The notes below the pieces were generated by a model. The model saw only the letters and a program-made list of their open reading frames with translations, was not told the DNA's origin and did no database searches. The position numbers and the translations under genes were made by a program. Of a stretch of DNA of 64,000 nucleotides, positions 63,607-64,000 are shown one piece after another. Source of the stretch: Hippasteria phrygiana (Eukaryota; Echinodermata; Asteroidea; Valvatida; Goniasteridae); assembly GCA_037893225.1 (NCBI GenBank), contig JAZGUH010000121.1:372001-436000 (forward strand), given 5' to 3'. Each line of letters begins with the position of its first letter. The first letter of the stretch is position 1.

Positions 63607-64000
63607 CTGAAACCAGCCACAAACATATGGACAACTAAAAGTGAATCATTTATACATGTACATAAATTGGCTTAAATGATACATCGCACCTGTATATGCC
63701 AAGTCTGCTGCACAAAAAACCTACAGATCTATTCAACTACAGATAGTCCCAATGGTGACAGGTGATACAACTGTACAATATCATATATTGTAGACCGGGG
63801 GTTTATTATGTACATGTGTTTGGCAGCATTTGTGGGACATATGTAAATATCCATTGTGCCCATCAGTACTACCAATCGTTATTTTATGCTTCAATTAATT
63901 TCTAATTCAATACACAAATCAATGCCTTGCATCATAAAACGGTACATCATGTACATTTTAAGGTATGATATAGCATTTAGCTGAGCTGAAAACATAGTGG
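63607..64000. other. sequence upstream of the atlastin start exon
   Basis: AT-rich non-coding DNA. If the start exon is preceded by an intron this is intronic. No promoter element is evident. Confidence 0.4.

Overview
This is animal nuclear DNA: coding sequence is split into short exons with GT/AG borders, introns are 1-6 kb, the base composition is AT-rich, and much of the rest is short inverted-repeat transposons, tRNA-derived SINEs and simple repeats. The two genes I can name (LRRC73 and atlastin) are metazoan. The dense hAT-type MITEs and SINEs would fit a marine invertebrate deuterostome such as an echinoderm, but nothing here fixes the species.  Layout. (1) About 0.8-17.5 kb, minus strand: scattered short exons of a gene I cannot name. 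Four consecutive exons (6733 down to 2853) and, separately, three (12874 down to 9255) join with matching splice phases and one open frame. The ends of the model are ambiguous. (2) About 17.6-20.4 kb: non-coding DNA between two divergently oriented genes. (3) 20.43-29.98 kb, plus strand: LRRC73, four coding exons, 399 codons, complete. (4) 30.0-41.85 kb: non-coding DNA between two convergent genes, rich in transposons. (5) 41.87-63.61 kb, minus strand: atlastin, the dynamin-like GTPase that fuses ER membranes. Eleven coding exons are proposed, about 515 residues; ten are firm and the last is a prediction supported by frame and a poly(A) signal.  Repeats. I place target-site duplications on seven elements: six hAT-like elements with 8-bp duplications (five perfect, one 7/8) and one perfect 100-bp hairpin with a 9-bp duplication. 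There are several palindromic MITE families, at least four tRNA-like SINE families, a 58-copy hexamer array and a ~500-bp 11/12-bp minisatellite inside atlastin introns. The most unusual objects are elements of three sequence-unrelated families (at 2.0, 39.0-40.7, 52.4 and 61.1 kb) that share one plan: a left hairpin, then an internal copy of the inverted repeat, then a CCAAT-like motif next to the right inverted repeat. In one family the right half carries what looks like the first exon of a tyrosine-recombinase-like (Crypton/DUF3504-type) protein.  The named genes have no evident functional link: atlastin shapes the ER network, and LRRC73 is a poorly characterised leucine-rich-repeat protein. 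No virus, toxin gene, CRISPR array or functional tRNA/rRNA gene was recognised.
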